Origin: an uncultured Bacteroidota bacterium
Lineage (GTDB): Bacteria > Bacteroidota > Bacteroidia > Bacteroidales > F082
Length of the DNA stretch: 17,558 bases
NCBI GenBank assembly: GCA_900542475.1
Contig: UQNO01000037.1
Span: 1 to 17,558, forward strand
Direction of reading: 5' to 3'
Shown piece by piece: positions 16,335 to 17,558 of the stretch (position 1 is its first letter; each line of letters opens with the position of its first letter). The notes beneath the pieces were generated by a model. That model saw only the letters and a list, made by a program, of their open reading frames with translations. It was not told the origin of the DNA and searched no databases. The translations under genes were made by a program, and so were the position numbers.

Positions 16335-17558
16335 TTATTTTTCCGCGACAACGACAGCTTTTTTAAATCTTTTTATATTTCCTTGTGTATCAAATACTTC
16401 CACATAAACAACATAAATACCTGAAGGGACTTTTTTTCCAGTTTCATCTAAACCGTTCCATACAAAACGGCTTTGATAAGCTATGTTTTGACAGTTTACG
16501 AGGTCTCGGACAAACATTCCCTGTGAGTCAAAAATGATGATTTTCGCCGTGAAACCGTTTTGAAAACATGTAAGATTTATCGTTGTGACATCATTAAAAC
16601 CATCGCCATCTGGAGAAAAGACGGGAGGATATATCTCAATATCCAAATTTTCCGATATGTTTTCGATGAAAACGGAGTTTCGGTAGCCCGGAGTTCCATA
16701 TAAAGGAGCAGCTGCGGAATGCCAGTTCTCTGAATCACGGGAGCTGATGTCGGGGCTTATCCTTTCAAGGGCGACACCTTTTGTCTCTGTAAGCAAAGGA
16801 TAATGTAAATCTTTGGAATAACTCATGAAATCAACGATTTTGTCATCAAAACACAAAAGCACCGTCGCGCCACTTTTGGGATATGACGGAAAGCTTTTCA
16901 TCGCGATGAAGTTATCGCTCGGACACTCGTATTGAACGCCAATGACATCAGGCGTTGTAGTGAGCAAAAAGTAAGAACCAGGCATTAGTTGACGACCTTC
17001 TGAACATATTTTCTTCAAAGTAGTGTCTGGCGGATTTGGATAAGACGATTTCACAACCCCAAGTTTCAATCTGTTGATATTGAATATTTTATCCGACTTA
17101 TTGTAAATCTCCACATAATCAGCGGCGGGGCTGATGGGGTCAAAAAGTATTTCATTTATGACCACATCGCCACCTTCCGCCTCATCTGGAACGCCAAAAG
17201 CATAACTACAACCGTCCAAGACCGGCACTCCAGAACAATTTGAACCAAAAACCAAAATTTTATGAAATTTATGAAACAAAAATTCCTGTTGAAAGAACAA
17301 TGTCACACTTTTCTTATCTTTGGACGGTTTAGCCTTATATGGATGAGCATCAAATTCAACAATAGTGTAGTTATCTGTATTCGCTAATGAAAGCGTATCC
17401 ATCTTTTGGTTAAAAACAACCTCAATGCTATTTGACGACAACACGTTGACATAATCTATATCAGGTGTTAGCGAGACATCTCCATTAACAGAGTTTATCC
17501 TTCCCGGTGTGCCTCCTTCTTTGTCGCAGCTCGCGCGCCAGTTCACAGCTCCTAAACA
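16335..17558 (-). CDS. Lamin-tail/Ig-like surface protein with FlgD-like C-terminus (5' partial)
   Basis: The frame enters from beyond the window and runs 407 codons to TAA at 16335; the true start is outside. The visible part begins with the end of a lamin-tail (LTD) domain (NWRASCDKEGGTPGRINSV). Next is an SbsA-like Ig domain (~30-122, SSNSIEVVFNQKMDTL). A complete LTD follows (~130-295, VVINEILFDP at its start, GTPGYRNSV at its end). The C-terminal domain is FlgD/CHU_C-like, with the calcium-type loop FSPDGDGFNDV and the final strands WNGLDETGKKVPSGIY. Such proteins are exported and cell-surface associated in Bacteroidota; the last domain resembles gliding-motility-associated C-terminal regions. 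Function is unknown. A GTG near the edge is an internal codon, not a start. Confidence 0.85.
   Translation of the reverse strand, partial: CLGAVNWRASCDKEGGTPGRINSVNGDVSLTPDIDYVNVLSSNSIEVVFNQKMDTLSLANTDNYTIVEFDAHPYKAKPSKDKKSVTLFFQQEFLFHKFHKILVFGSNCSGVPVLDGCSYAFGVPDEAEGGDVVINEILFDPISPAADYVEIYNKSDKIFNINRLKLGVVKSSYPNPPDTTLKKICSEGRQLMPGSYFLLTTTPDVIGVQYECPSDNFIAMKSFPSYPKSGATVLLCFDDKIVDFMSYSKDLHYPLLTETKGVALERISPDISSRDSENWHSAAAPLYGTPGYRNSVFIENISENLDIEIYPPVFSPDGDGFNDVTTINLTCFQNGFTAKIIIFDSQGMFVRDLVNCQNIAYQSRFVWNGLDETGKKVPSGIYVVYVEVFDTQGNIKRFKKAVVVAEK

Noticed and set aside
16268..16351. Upstream ATG at 16351 as the LysE-family start, overlapping the lamin-tail gene by 17 nt
   Set aside because: The extra 28 residues are not family-like and a TAnnTTTG box at 16291-16298 falls inside them, placing the transcript start downstream.
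17544..17546. GTG as the start of the lamin-tail gene
   Set aside because: The frame stays open to the window edge and the residues on both sides (LGAVNWRASC) belong to the end of an LTD domain, so the gene begins outside the window.

Overview
This is 17.6 kb of a Bacteroidota chromosome, most likely order Bacteroidales. The evidence is: TAnnTTTG (-7) promoter elements in the intergenic gaps; weak or absent Shine-Dalgarno sequences; close resemblance of GlnA, MeaB and PurH to their Bacteroides/Porphyromonas forms; and two large surface proteins built from modules typical of the phylum (Cleaved-Adhesin, DUF2436, carboxypeptidase-regulatory, lamin-tail). Genus cannot be assigned from the sequence. 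No mobile element, CRISPR array, rRNA or tRNA was found. No gap between genes exceeds about 150 bases.

Layout. All genes are on the minus strand except recJ. 1-4971: start and 1657 codons of a giant gingipain/HagA-like secreted adhesin whose C-terminus lies outside the window. 5123-6634: glutamine synthetase. 6765-7907: MeaB/ArgK-type GTPase, 3 nt behind an uncharacterised outer-membrane barrel gene (7911-8687). 8837-13669: a tightly packed run, read as purH - mreB - mreC - mreD - TlpA-like lipoprotein, with gaps of 2-7 nt or overlaps. 13775-15580 (+): recJ with a TTG start, divergent from purH across a compact two-way promoter region. 15548-16267: LysE-family exporter, convergent with and overlapping the 3' end of recJ. 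16335-17558: C-terminal part of a lamin-tail/Ig-like surface protein that begins outside the window.

How the genes fit together. The centre is housekeeping: purine synthesis, the rod-shape (elongasome) scaffold, nitrogen assimilation and DNA repair. The purH-mreBCD order is one I recall as conserved in Bacteroidales. The usual partners after mreD (mrdA/PBP2 and rodA) are absent and a thioredoxin-like lipoprotein sits there instead. Both ends of the window are secreted surface proteins.

The most novel content is the adhesin. It combines a Cleaved-Adhesin domain, the start of a DUF2436 domain, two carboxypeptidase-regulatory folds and three diverged copies of a ~165-170-residue module. It carries no protease domain in the part visible. 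I see no convincing evidence of a wholly new multi-gene system.
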